Source: Spongilla lacustris | Lineage: Eukaryota > Porifera > Demospongiae > Spongillida > Spongillidae | NCBI GenBank assembly: GCA_949361645.1 | Contig: OX442428.1 | Location: 4,704,179 to 4,768,178, forward strand | DNA: 64,000 nucleotides | Direction: 5' to 3' | Part shown: piece after piece, positions 31,701 to 42,401 of the stretch | How the letters are laid out: each line of letters begins with the position of its first letter | Numbering within the stretch: position 1 is the first letter of the stretch | The notes under the pieces: model-generated | The model's input: the letters and a program-made list of their open reading frames with translations, nothing else | What the model was told of the DNA's origin: nothing | Database searches by the model: none | Translations under genes and position numbers: made by a program

Positions 31701-34359
31701 AGTCAAGGATCAATTGGGCATAGAATCACACTCTCGACCAATCAGATGGCACAGACCCAGCAAGAGTCACCAGTGAGGATATGTCATATGTGAAAAACAC
31801 ATTAGGTGACAACCTGAACAACCTGGAGGGTTTGAAGGTCCTAGGAGTACGTTGGAACCCGGAATCCGATTTGTTGTTGTTCGACATCCAGCACATTTCA
31901 GAACTAACCACGACGCTTCAACCCACCAAGCGAAATGTCATTGGTCTTGCTGCACGATTCTTTGACCCATTGGGAGTTATTTCACCTGTAACTGTCCAAT
32001 TCAAGCTACTATTTGTGTGAAGAATGTGTCTTGGGACGAGCCTTTGCCGTGTGAATTATTGGAAAGGTGGGAGAAATTGCTTGATGGACTGAAGCAAGTT
32101 CACTCCATTACTATACCTCGGTGCTACTTCTCCAATTGGACGTCATGCAGTCTTCGGGGTTTCTGCGACACTTCACAGCATGCATATGCGGCAGTGGTTT
32201 ACCTCCGGATAGAAACTGATGGCAGCTGTTACTCCAAGTTGGTTGTAGCCAAGACACGGGTTTGCCCACTGCAGAAGCACAGTATACCCAGGCTTGAGTT
32301 GTTAGGAGCACTTCTACTGTCCAGGCTACTTTCATGGGCTCATTCTGCACTTAGAGTGGAACTGAGGCTTGAACCTTCAATCTGTTACACTGATTCGATT
32401 GTGGTCTTGTACTGGATCAAGAGAGTGGACAAGGAATGGAAGCAGTTTGTTGAGAACCGAGTTACAGAAATTCGACAACTTGCTCCAGCTGCATGGTGGC
32501 AGCATTGCCCAGGGGCAGACAATCCAGCTGACATGCCATCAAGGGGCATGGATCCACTACAATTAGTGAACAACCCACTCTGGTTTAATGGACCAAGATG
32601 GCTATGTGAATCCTCCTCAGAAGGGCTCTCTGACTCTTGTATACCTGAACATGTGCCTGAAGGTTGTGCTACTGAATTGAAGGTCAAGGACAGTCGTCGG
32701 TGTCACGAATCACACTCGCTGTTGGTCAGCGATCACAAGGACCCGATGATCAGATGTGAAAATTTTAGCAGTCTGAAACGTTTGTTGAAGGTCACAGCCA
32801 TTGTGTATAAGTTCATCCAGGTACTGAAGATGAGAAGGCGTGGTACAGTTGCAAGTGTGAGGTTGGAAGCTAAGGATATTATTGATGCAGAGCTTTATTG
32901 GATACGGATTGCACAAGAAATGTTGCTCCAAGATGAGAAGTTCACCATGTGGAAGACACAGCTAGGCCTTTACTTGGATGATTTAGGGCTGTGGAGATGT
33001 AAGGGAAGACTTAGCAATGCAGAGCTCCCAATGGATGCCAAACACCCAATACTTCTGCCAAGTAAACACCACATTACGATTCTTGTAGCCCAAGACTGCC
33101 ACAAACACGTGATGCACGGCGGCATCAAAGAAACACTGGCCGAACTTAGAGGACGATTCTGGATCATCAAAGAGAGGAGTTTTTTAAGGAATTTGCTGCA
33201 TCAGTGCACAATCTGTGCCAGAATCAATGCAAGACCGTATGATGCGTGTGAATCTCCACCATTGCCACAGTTCCGTGTAAGGGAATACCCACCATTTAAC
33301 TGTGTAGGTGTCGACTACGCTGGTCCCTTGTACGTCAAGTCAGGTGAAAAGGTGTGGATCTCGCTATTTTCGTGTTGTGTGACACGAGCCATACATCTAG
33401 AGGTGGTGCCAGACATGTCTACCGAATCTTTCATCCGATGCTTCAAGCATTTTGCAGCACGAAGAGGTACCCCATCGATAGTTGTTTCGGACAATAGCAA
33501 GACGTTTAGGTCCGCCCACAAGGAATTAGCCCAGATCCAAACACATCCTGTTGTTGAGAACTTCTTCACAGAGCAACGGATAGAATGGCGCTTCAACTTG
33601 GAGAAGGCTCCTTGGTGGGGTGGATTCTTTGAGAGGATGGTTGGCTCAGTCAAAAGATGCTTGAAAAAGGTCATAGGTCATGCAAGGTTAACGTTTGATG
33701 AACTATTGACTGTTATTGTGGAGGTGGAAGGAACGCTCAACTCCAGACCACTTACATACCTCTCAGCTGATGATTTTGATGAACCACTCACTCCAGCGCA
33801 CCTACTCACAGGCCGTCGACTCCATGGATTACCTGACACACACGTATCATCAGAATTGGACTTGGACTTTGTTACGTCAAGTACTCATTCTGCCGTCACT
33901 TCACGAATGAAACATCTTCAACTCATTCTGCAACACTTCTGGAAACGTTGGAAGACCGAGTATCTCATTGACTTAAGGAAAGCCCATCGATTCTCCACCA
34001 ACAAGGACAAAGGGTATGGCAAGATTGCTCTTGGAGATATTGTCCTGGTGCATGAATACAATCATCCCAGAACATTTTGGAGATTGGGAAGGGTAGAGCA
34101 GCTCATCCAGGGCAGTGATGGTCATGTCAGAGGAGCAGTGGTTCGCGTGTCATCCAAGACTGGTTCCACTACATTGAGGCGACCATTGCAGCGATTGTAC
34201 CCACTTGAAATCAAGCACCCAGATGCTGAGACCCCAGTGACTCCCGACAAGCAGCAAAGCACTACTAAGGAACGTCCCAGAAGGGCAGCAGCGGAAATAG
34301 CCAAGCTGAAATTAACCACTCTGGCGAATCAGTCTGATGAATCTGAACTTGATTATTGA
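28787..34359 (+). pseudogene. BEL-2 gag-pol (four breaks)
   Basis: ATG 28787 opens MSESKKVKKKRIRAGHRAS, homologous to the BEL-1 start, but TAG at 28871-28873 stops it after 28 codons. The rest is collinear with BEL-1: gag (KFDEGFTNWSSFWDSFESSI), CCHC knuckle (CFVCLRRGHKGIDC), protease (FDSGSQRSYIS), TGA at 30422-30424, reverse transcriptase with YVDD near 31571, and TAG at 31721-31723. A frameshift occurs near 32010. One uninterrupted frame of 780 codons (32017-34359) then holds RNase H, the complete integrase zinc finger (H..H near 33070-33112, CTIC near 33207), the DDE core (DYAGPL, SDNSKTF, WWGGFFERM) and the BEL C-terminal domain. BEL-2 retains the integrase finger that BEL-1 lost. Confidence 0.95.
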
Positions 34360-34386
34360 CTAATTCAGACTAGTCAATGGTGGCAG

Positions 34387-34542
34387 TGTAGAAAACGGAA
34401 TATTAATTGCGTAATTATTCATTCATTGTGCGCACGTGATTGTAGTAAAAATAAAATTTGTGAACAGGAACGTGCGAGCTAGCTAGCGTTTGTATCCTCT
34501 CGGATCGCTCACGATTGCTTACATTGATTGAGTGTCTTTACA
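34387..34542 (+). repeat. BEL-2 3' LTR
   Basis: 156 bp, followed by the TTCAT duplication. Confidence 0.9.
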
Positions 34543-34547
34543 TTCAT

Positions 34548-34771
34548 ACCGTATGCGATGAAATGAAAGCTCATGCAAACAGGAGTTTGCTGTCTAAAGT
34601 ACATAAACTTCCCCAACTGTATTTTACTATTCCGATAATGTCCAGTACTTCGGAAAGAAGCTTCTGTGCTATGAAGCGACTACTAGCTTACATCAGATCA
34701 ACTGACAGAGAAGCGATTGAACAATTGCTTTCTGCTTCACATCCACAAAGAATAGACACGATAAATTGCTA
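34548..34771 (+). pseudogene. hAT transposase C-terminal dimerisation region
   Basis: Reads TVCDEMKAHANRSLLSKV, then YFTIPIMSSTSERSFCAMKR and LAYIRSTDREA, ending at TAA. The T-S-T-S-ERSF-A-KR...YIRST pattern is the hAT family C-terminal dimerisation domain. It belongs to the copy B gene, separated from it by about 12 kb of BEL elements. Confidence 0.9.
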
Positions 34772-34921
34772 AGGAGTTCGAACATCTTAGCAAACAATGA
34801 ACGAAAACATTACTTTGGAGTGTTTGCTGAAAAACAAACTTGTGTTGATAAGTCACTGTGTTATTAACTCATGATTTTAATAATAGGCACCCCCACATAT
34901 AAGTACCTTCCGCCACCCCTG
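34772..34921. other. hAT 3' end
   Basis: Non-coding 3' region ending in AAGTACCTTCCGCCACCCCTG, the right terminal repeat. Confidence 0.7.
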
Positions 34922-36160
34922 TATTATCTCTGATAATGCTATGTCCCGGTTAGAAGAACATGAAAAGTACCTAAGGAAGTGAATTGTTGAAGATGGAGTA
35001 AGCCAGCTACGTTTATGCGATGAGTTAAAGGCTATGTACCCAGAGAGAATTGGGTTTAGCGAGCGTAGCATGCGGAGGTTCTGTGCTAGCAAAGACATCC
35101 ACAGAACATCCAGACTACCAAAAAAGGCTCTGAATGACGCAGTAATGTTAGGGGTGTCGCAGGTAACAGTGCATGTCAGATAGACTTAGGACAAATTGGT
35201 TGAGCATGCATGCACGCACGCTTTTCCAGTAGCGGATCCAGGGGGGGGGGGGGGGGGGGGCACAACGGGCCCGTGCCCCCCCCCCCGAGGGTCCCGCCCC
35301 TACGTATACACATACATGTACGAATATGTGTACACGAACATATGCAAACGCAGCGCAAAGATATAGCTACGGCAGAAATGGCCTATACGTACGCCTACCG
35401 TACGTACATAATGATACATGGGTCAGGGCCAAGTATGAATATGATTGCATCTGGCGCTTTTATCACGTGCCATAATAGCATTCGGCTGTACAATAGAAGT
35501 AAAGGCAAAAGGTATGTTACATTAGCCGGCCGATTAGCGTATGGTATTCAATTTTCCCTCTAGAGAGCATACCAAAAAGTACCAAAAACCGAGCATAAGC
35601 CCATATATGTACGTGGAGGTAAATAACGCCCACGCGTCATGTGACCATATGAAAAAGGTAGTACCGGTACTGATTTCAACATTTTCTGAATAAACGGTGA
35701 GTTCAGTACATGTGCTATCAACAGTGATGCATTGGCGCATTGAACATATAGAGGCTGAGCTCTTGATCTGTCGCTCCCCAGCCTCGATCTGTAATTACAT
35801 TTTTTACGTACTTTTGGGGGGGGTTTTCTACGCAAAAAGCGTTGGCTTCTGGGGCAGAGCCCCAGACCCCAGTGGAGGAGCTTACACTGCTCCCCCACAC
35901 CCCCTAGCTGGGCAGGAGGGGTGCCCCCCTCCCGCACCCTCCCCGGGGCGGCCCCGCCTACTACTTTACCCCACCCATTGCCACACCCTCACCGGTGCCC
36001 CCCCCCCTCCCAATTCCTGGATCCGCCACTGCTTTTCATACAGGTTGGACCCACATACGGTTGCAAGACCATGTGTGGATGTGAAAGCATCCTAAATGCT
36101 CGTGGGACTAGCACTTCAACCGATCTCCATAACTGATGGGAGCATGTAGCTCAAATTGCT
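34922..36160 (+). pseudogene. Integrase-like (retroviral-type, host-scattered) gene fragment with a MITE in its intron
   Basis: Exon 1 (to about 35163) reads MSRLEEHEKYLRK, a stop, then IVEDGVSQLRLCDEL, MYPERIGFSERSMRRFCASK and ALNDAVMLGVSQ. A GTAACA donor follows. Exon 2 starts after a TTTTCATACAG acceptor at about 36043 with VGPTYGCKTMCG. The pattern matches the N-terminal helix-turn-helix region of integrase-core proteins (...RSVRR.C...GI...; VG.TYGRKTM.G) that are scattered in fish and invertebrate genomes. The catalytic core is not found. The in-frame stop and early termination mark it as a pseudogene. Confidence 0.65.
35227..36031. mobile_element. hAT-like non-autonomous element (805 bp)
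   Basis: Left end CAGTAGCGGATCCAGGGGG, right end the reverse complement of CAGTGGCGGATCCAGG, with CTTTTC on both flanks (35221-35226, 36032-36037) as a 6-bp candidate duplication. It has a long G run near its left end. It shares internal words (CTGGGGC.GAGCCCCAG, CCCCCTAGCTGGGCA) with 61475-62237 in the opposite orientation. Confidence 0.75.
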
Positions 36161-37569
36161 ACCAGAGATGGATACCTAGGTGGTGTATATTTACAAAAAA
36201 CCATTTGAGGCCTTAACTGTAAGTGGTTTGGTTTCCAGACACATAAATGGACACTTACAGATTAGCTTGTTTATGGTTTTATAAAAACACAAAAAGTCAT
36301 GTGATTTTGTTGTTTTCATATGATGTGATGCAGAAATAATGCTGATTCTAAAAATGCAATTTCCATTTTTACATATGTTCTATTGTAGACAAAACTGAAA
36401 ACATTGGTATTGTGACAAGCACTATACACCTATGTGTGGAGTGGGTAGGATGCAAGAGATTATTGGGAGGCACTAGGAGAGAGAATTTCTGAACTGCAAA
36501 CGCATTATTACATGCACTGCGTACTGCGCACGTGACGCGTTTCCAATCCCTCTGTACATGTATATTATCTCTGCCAGCACTCACCTGATGATGCACGTGA
36601 AGCTTGGATAAAATAATAGCTAAGCCGGCAGACTTCTGTATTGTTTCTGCTCACGGCACATGCGAAGCTGGGTATGTGTATTAAAAGTTTCCTTGCTTCC
36701 TAAACGAGAACACCGTCGGGACGATGTCTACACTGCAGTCGTCGACAGGTTAGCCTGAACGCAAAAGGATACACTGAAACTTAAGCGCTCGATCCCACAT
36801 GGGAATGACACATACATACCTGATACTAAATGGTCACCAAAGATTCGCGAGTGTACGGTACTGTCTGCATCCAGTTGTTTATTAATTTCATAGGTTTTCA
36901 GACTTCTGGCGTGATCCTTAGTTGCAAAACGATTAATGTGAAGGCCAGAACGTTCACCATGGCGATTCTTAGTTACAGCCAACGCGTACGCACAGCAGGC
37001 ATGGCATTGACTCGATAATAAATTTATAACCAAATTTGACTTAGGTCACGTGCTCGCGTTAGACTAGTATACAATACGTACTCGTACTCCACTGAAGTGC
37101 AAATGCTAAGATAAAGCAAGAATGGTTTAGCTACTGCGGGATGATGTATATAATGTGACAAGACTTGAGAAAGCTGGCTGTTTACTATAAGTATCATTCG
37201 TACACATGTAATGTGCATGCATAAGCATACTGCAAGCAAATCCATTCACACCATAATGTCTGGTCCATAACACTACACATGGTAACACTTATACGCGCGC
37301 GTACGTAATGCAATGCACCGAACACATACATATGTAACAAATTAAATTAAAAGCAATTAAAAGCTTGGCGTGTGTGTGTGTGTGTGGTATCTATGTGTGT
37401 AAATGTGTCTAATGCACCATTATACATGTACATGTATATGGTACATCCACAGCTGGTAGTCATCTTTTGTAAGTGAACGTATGTCTATGCTATGGGCTAA
37501 GGATGAATTAAATATCATGCAGTATAAAGTAAATACTTTGAACACATAGGAATGTTTTCTTCTTTTCAG
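36161..37569. other. Non-coding stretch; no gene recognised
   Basis: AT-rich with short open frames on both strands, none with recognisable motifs. A short (GT)n run lies at about 37370-37386. Confidence 0.4.
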
Positions 37570-38400
37570 TTATCAGAGTGGTCCTGATGAGTACCTCAAG
37601 ACTTTCCTCTCCTTGGACCCACACATATCAAAGGTGTGTGCACCCCTTGCTCTCACCAAACCCTCATCATCAACTCATCACCCCTACAGTCTTATATTGT
37701 GTGCACATAAGCATGCACATATATGCTCACATGCACACACCCATATGCATGGTACAGTACTAATTTTATGTGCATGTGAGGGATTTAATTTATACCATCT
37801 GACATCCATATATGTAGTCTTGCTGGTCTTTCGGGTATATGTGTGATATGGTCCTATGTGTTAGTGTAAGGTAAACATGCACATGTTGTTAGATTGTTGG
37901 TGGGTGTATCCACATGTGGCAGACTACTCACAACACACACACGCAAACACACACACAACACTTCCTCCTGTAGCGAAAGCTCTCCAGCCCATTGTGGGAA
38001 TGGCCCAACTGTCTATGAACTCTCCTTCTCATTGTGAGACATGTTCCCTCCTTCCCACCTTAAATATCATGTGATCTCCTCCCCAGCCCACATCGGAAGG
38101 CACATATCCCAGATGGTAATTGACACGTCCACTTGTGTCAAAGGAAAGGTGTAACAGACACCTTCAAACCCACATTCAAACCAAAAAGTGAGCCATATGC
38201 ACTCCAAGGACTTTACCTACAAGGTAGATGTACAGCTAGTCCGGTGGTATTTGCCATCAGTGGGTCTCTGGCGAAGAAAAAAAGCCATGTGTAAATTGAG
38301 CTCCAGTCTATCCAGGATGAAATCAGCACCATCAATGGGATGTCCAGCTGGTACAAGCTGCAGAAGCCAGCTTTGACGAGGTAGCTGCTGGTCCCCAGAC
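37570..38400 (+). pseudogene. Unidentified exon-like series
   Basis: An exon-like segment 37570-37633 (CTTTTCAG acceptor, AAG|GTGTGT donor) reads YQSGPDEYLKTFLSLDPHIS. A second open stretch from about 37972 reads AKALQPIVGMAQLSMNSP. A third near 38295-38370 reads IELQSIQDEISTINGMSSW. These look protein-derived, but the last two contain frame problems. I cannot name the family. It may be a decayed host gene. Confidence 0.3.
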
Positions 38401-39395
38401 CTTGAAACTTCATGCATCGTCTTTTGTTTATGTGCATACTGATGTGTGTGTGTTTGGGGCTTGTGGCCATTTCCGTATTTGGTGAAGATCAGATGTTCCG
38501 CTGGCTGGTTATATTAGTTATGCTTAATTAATATATTATTCAAGCATTCTCTTCGTAAGCATCAATGCAATAGATTTGGCCATTTCTTTCGCGATTGAAA
38601 GCTCAACATGTTAAGAGGCCTAGGGTGTCTGAAGCAGCATAGGTACCATTTACATGTATGGCCAGAATGTGCCAGTGAAACATAAACAGACCTGAGCATT
38701 AGTGCTGGTTTATCAAATCACCACCATCACAACATGGCAGCAGTGGTGTAGCCAGGATAATATTTATGGTAGAGCACACACTGGCAGATGCAAGAGTTGA
38801 GAAACTGCTCATGCAGCTAGAGGGTATGGGCCAACAATTTTTTGATGCATAGCATTGTGGATGATTTTTATATCCAAGTTGATTCCATGAAAGAACTGAA
38901 TCTGATTGTGAGCACAGCTGCTACCATGCTTAGACAGTACAAAATCTTCGTCTATAGCATGCTTCTAGTTTTCAACATGAAAGTCACATTTGGAAACAAG
39001 TCAGAACCAAGAAGATGACAACTGTAACAGTGACGGACATCCTTTTTTTATGGAGTACTCTCTAACCCGATAAATTAAATGTAGGAGGGAATGCAGGAGT
39101 TGATGCAATATCATGTGGTATGCTTTAATATATAGGGCAAGCTGATTGGACGTTCTATGGAGCTGTTTACGCTGAGTCTGATGCCCTGTAGCGGTGTGTA
39201 GCCATCTTTCCGATCTTAGATTCGGATCGGTACTATTAGTAATATTCCTTTTAAAAACACTGGCCACTGAATATATTGTATAAACTGTATATGTAATGCC
39301 AGCCTGAGTCTCGATCGAGTGCGCGCTAGTAATAATTACTTTATTTGAGGGTGAGTATTATTATTGTAGTGAATGACATAATATATTTTTGTATC
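38401..39395. other. Non-coding stretch with a hAT-type end
   Basis: No gene seen. CAGTGGTGTAGCCAGG near 38740 resembles a hAT terminal repeat, without a recognisable partner. Confidence 0.35.
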
Positions 39396-39419
39396 GAGAG
39401 TTACGGTGTCGTAGGCATG

Positions 39420-39635
39420 GTTGTCCCCCCCGCAAAATGTCCCCCCGGACATTCATGCCTAGGCACCGCTGTCCCCCGGACACTCGTTCCTAGGCACCAT
39501 TGTCCCCCGGACAATTATGCCTAGGCATATATGTCCGCAGGGGACATTTATGCCTAGGCATAATTGTCCTACCCTAGGCACCAGTGTCCCCCCATGGGGG
39601 GACACTGGTGCCTAGGATAGAATGTCCTACACTTT
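39420..39635. repeat. Left array of alternating palindromes
   Basis: About seven units of roughly 30 bp, each with TGTCC..GGACA and GCCTAGGCA words. One perfect long hairpin (GTCCCCCCATGGGGGGAC) lies near 39584-39603. Confidence 0.8.
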
Positions 39636-40185
39636 AAATACAGGCCTGGAATGTACAAGCGTAAGTATAATACAACCAAATCGGATCGATATACATGCGT
39701 TAGTCGTTTTATACGTGCATGTATTAGCAAACGTCATGCATGCCATGATATATCTTAATACATTTACATGCGTCTGCGTGCCCGCTCGGTTGTGTGCAGA
39801 GCAGCTAATTATTTATTACTAAAGGCTCTCATTTCAAGGAAAGGCATTCTTGTGTAAATGTTTACAAATGTAAATCGTATATATGAAAATTCGTGTGCAT
39901 GCAAGTATCCGCGTGAGGTCATAAAATAATGATTGGTACCATGATATCACAAAAAAAAAAAACATGCTTCATGTGTCAGACAGATATTTGCTGCATGCAG
40001 TGCAGAGCCATTTGCCTTGTAAACACCTTTGCCAACTGACTCTTGAACTTGTACGATTTTTCTTTGCTGGAAGTAAGTGAACACCCAATATCAAAGTTAC
40101 AGTCATGCTTCTATACATGGTGGTCGCATGCATATATCTATACAACGATCAGGAGCATATCCATAGAGGTTTCCGTGTTACCTGA

Positions 40186-40219
<34 letters not shown>

Positions 40220-40796
40220 AGAATAATATTTACAAAACTTAATTGATACTAACCTTCCCTCCTCCCCCCACTTGTATTAATTTGGCCTACCCTCCCCTCT
40301 CCGCTCTTATTTGGCCTATCGCAAGAGTGCATGATCCCCCCCCCCCCCTCCCCCCTCCCCCGCTCGTATTCGATTGGATACGCGCCAGGCCTGACGATTT
40401 TCCTTGTGGTGAAGCGTGGGTGAAGCGTGGCAAGCTATCATTATTCTTTCCTGCTCTTCTTTCGATTTGATCACTGTTGATCGCCACTCATATCTTGGAA
40501 CAATTTGTAAATAAAGAGCGCCATTGTCAACTTTGTAATTTCCACGCGCTTTCGTCTAAAAGAACGTTTCTGATATTTTGAACATCCAACTGGCCTGGAT
40601 ACCTTCCTTTTAACAAGAACTGAGTTCAAAACGATTTCGTCGTCCATGGCCAGAAACACTCGCTGTTCTAAAAGGAAACCTCCACGGACGCGTGCGAACA
40701 TTAGTTTATACACGCATGAGGCAGAGCAGTTACGAGGATTGGAAGGCTAAGTGTTTGGTTGAACGTTTATGATAAACGAGAAAACGTGGAGGGGGG

Positions 40797-40988
40797 CTAG
40801 TTGGGCGTAGCCCGACCGTACCTTCGCGTATTGGAATGTCGGGTATACCTGGATTTGTACCCATGCATCTAATAGCGCATGTGGGCTGTATGTGATAATA
40901 GTATAGCCCACATACGCTATCAGATGTGTACAAATCCAGGTATAGGCTAGATACCCAATACGCGAAGGTCGGGCTATGGGCCAACTAG
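40797..40988. mobile_element. Hairpin MITE with AGTTGGGCGTAGCCCGACC ends
   Basis: Arms of about 80-90 bp (CTAGTTGGGC...CGCGTATTGG and CCAATACGCGAAGG...CCAACTAG, plus an inner part with ACCTGGATTTGTAC and AGCCCACATAC). A shorter hairpin with the same outer arms lies at 61864-61934. Confidence 0.85.
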
Positions 40989-41017
40989 AGGGGGGGGGGG
41001 GGGGGGGGGGGGGGACA

Positions 41018-41170
41018 GCTGTGCCTAGGAAAAAATGTCCGGCATGGGGGGACAATAATGCCTAGAGGGGACATTCATTCCTAGGCACCAGTGTCCGGGG
41101 GGACAGTCGTGCCTAGGCATGAATGTCCGGGGGGACACTTTTTCCAGGGGGACAGCCATGCCTCCGACAA
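41018..41170. repeat. Right array of alternating palindromes
   Basis: Mirror array with GTGCCTAGG, ATGTCC and GGGGGACA words, about five units. Confidence 0.8.
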
Positions 41171-41662
41171 CGGCAGTAACTCTCATATAGGATTTGTGCC
41201 GTATCATGAATATCATTAAAAAAACGCGTCCCGCGTTCTTTATTGCTATCGATCCACAATGGAAAGACGATCATTTTCATGTTTTGTTCAAGTCGCCAGA
41301 TCGTTTACTTTAAGAGAACAAAAAAGCTCGTGGTTCTCGTCCCCAGACCGTAATTTGTCCATAGTCGTCGTCGTCGTCTTTATGGGTGAGTATAACTCGA
41401 GATAGGAAAGGTTTTAAAGAGCGCCAGTTACACCAAAAATCGTAGAAAAATCTGACAATACATCTATAGGTTTCAGATATATAAATAAAGCATGTAACCA
41501 ATGTACGTAATTTGCAGCTGTTCTCGCGCGCCAAGATATAAGTACGTAATCGACAATGTTGCAGAATTGTGTATTGTGTATGATTGGCATGGAACAGGTG
41601 GGAGTTTCATTTGTGTTTTTAGTTTTGCTCACCGCTTTTAGCTAGCGAAGTTGTTTTTGTCA

Positions 41663-41984
41663 AAATGCCTTTACGCGAATTACGGCTACGAAAGAGGAAA
41701 GTTAAGCGATGAGAGGAATACCTCCTAAATCGAGACTATGAGTTAGAGTCCTCCCGAGTTCGGTAAGATGCTGATGCTGAACAAAGGCGGGCGTCTGCTC
41801 GTGATATGTACAGAGCAAATCTGGAGTCGAACCAAGCTTCTAAGAGGTGGCAACAGGAAAAGAATTCTGTTGTGTCTACGAAGCGACGTTATGAACTGAA
41901 CTCAGACGAGAAACGAGCTTCTAAGAGGGAAAGCTTGGCGCGTGAGTATCGAACTAATGGAACAGCTGCAAATGAAACATAACT
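41663..41984 (+). pseudogene. Fragment of a Lys/Arg-rich repeat protein
   Basis: One frame reads MPLRELRLRKRKVKR, a stop, then repeats of the kind RASARDMYRANLESNQASKR and NSDEKRASKRESLAREYRTN before a TAA. Such R-A-x-R-x-x-Y-x-x-N-x-x-x-K-R repeats occur in N-terminal parts of transposon-linked sponge and cnidarian proteins (for example next to helicase genes). There are two stops and no further domain, so it is a fragment. Confidence 0.4.
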
Positions 41985-42124
41985 GTAAACATTGTGTTGC
42001 TAGGCAATAAACATGGGAATTACAGCGGCTGGATTTTATCGTACAATCGTATTTACTTCTACATTGTACTACATGTACACCTATATACTAGTAGTCACTT
42101 ATTTAAAAAAAAAAACGAATGAAA

Positions 42125-42401
42125 CAAGATATAAAAAACATTCTCTCTGAGAAAGTTAGTGGTATATAGGATTTGAAGGCAATGGTGGTGTAAAAAGAAA
42201 GGGAACAAGGGATTCAGAGGAGATACAATGATTATTCCTATATTTAGCACCGTATAGAACGTCATTACAATTATGTTGCTAAATATAGAAATGATCATTG
42301 TATCTCCTCTGAATCCCTTGTTCCCTTTCTTTTTACACCACCATTGCCTTCAAATCCTATATACCACTAACTTTCTCAGAGAGAATGTTTTTTATATCTT
42401 G
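42125..42401. mobile_element. Hairpin MITE, long-arm copy
   Basis: Near-perfect inverted arms of about 130 bp. The central part shares TATAGGATTTGAAGGCA.TGGTGGTG ends, GGGAACAAGGG and CTATATTTAGCA with 43956-44159. The arms here extend about 38 bp further on each side (CAAGATATAAAAAACATTCT...). Confidence 0.9.

Larger units (their letters stand above)
28594..34542 (+). mobile_element. BEL/Pao LTR retrotransposon 2
   Basis: The 156-bp LTRs 28594-28749 and 34387-34542 (TGTAGAAAACGG...GTCTTTACA) differ at about two positions. They are flanked by a perfect 5-bp target duplication TTCAT (28589-28593, 34543-34547), as normal for BEL/Pao. TGGTCCTTCGAGCC follows the 5' LTR as primer-binding site. 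The smaller LTR divergence suggests a younger insertion than BEL-1. Confidence 0.97.
18263..34921 (+). mobile_element. hAT transposon (TTF/ZMYM1-like), internally duplicated and invaded by three elements
   Basis: The left end is CAGTGGCGGCGGAAGG (18263) and the right end is the reverse complement of CAGGGGTGGCGGAAGG (34921), 14 of 16 bases shared. CAG-starting ends fit hAT. Transposase parts occur in order: zinc finger and core in copy A (18930-20345), again in copy B (20346-22550), and the C-terminal dimerisation region only at 34548-34771. A 634-bp TTAA element and two BEL retrotransposons fill the rest. The expected 8-bp target duplication is not seen (TCATATTA against TATTATCT), so one end may have been exchanged. 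Confidence 0.75.
39396..41184. mobile_element. Foldback-type element with palindrome arrays at both ends (about 1.79 kb)
   Basis: GAGAGTTAC...GTCG.AGGCATGG.TGTCC at 39396 is mirrored by its reverse complement ending at 41184. Inside each end is an array of alternating short palindromes of the types GTCCCCCGGAC and TGCCTAGGCA (about 39420-39635 and 41018-41170). The middle holds C and G homopolymer runs and a separate hairpin (40797-40988). I see no transposase. The target duplication is not evident. Confidence 0.6.

Noticed and set aside
39420..39635. CRISPR-like or tRNA-like hairpin array
   Set aside because: Units are variants of two palindromes without spacers, and the array is mirrored at the other end of a foldback element.
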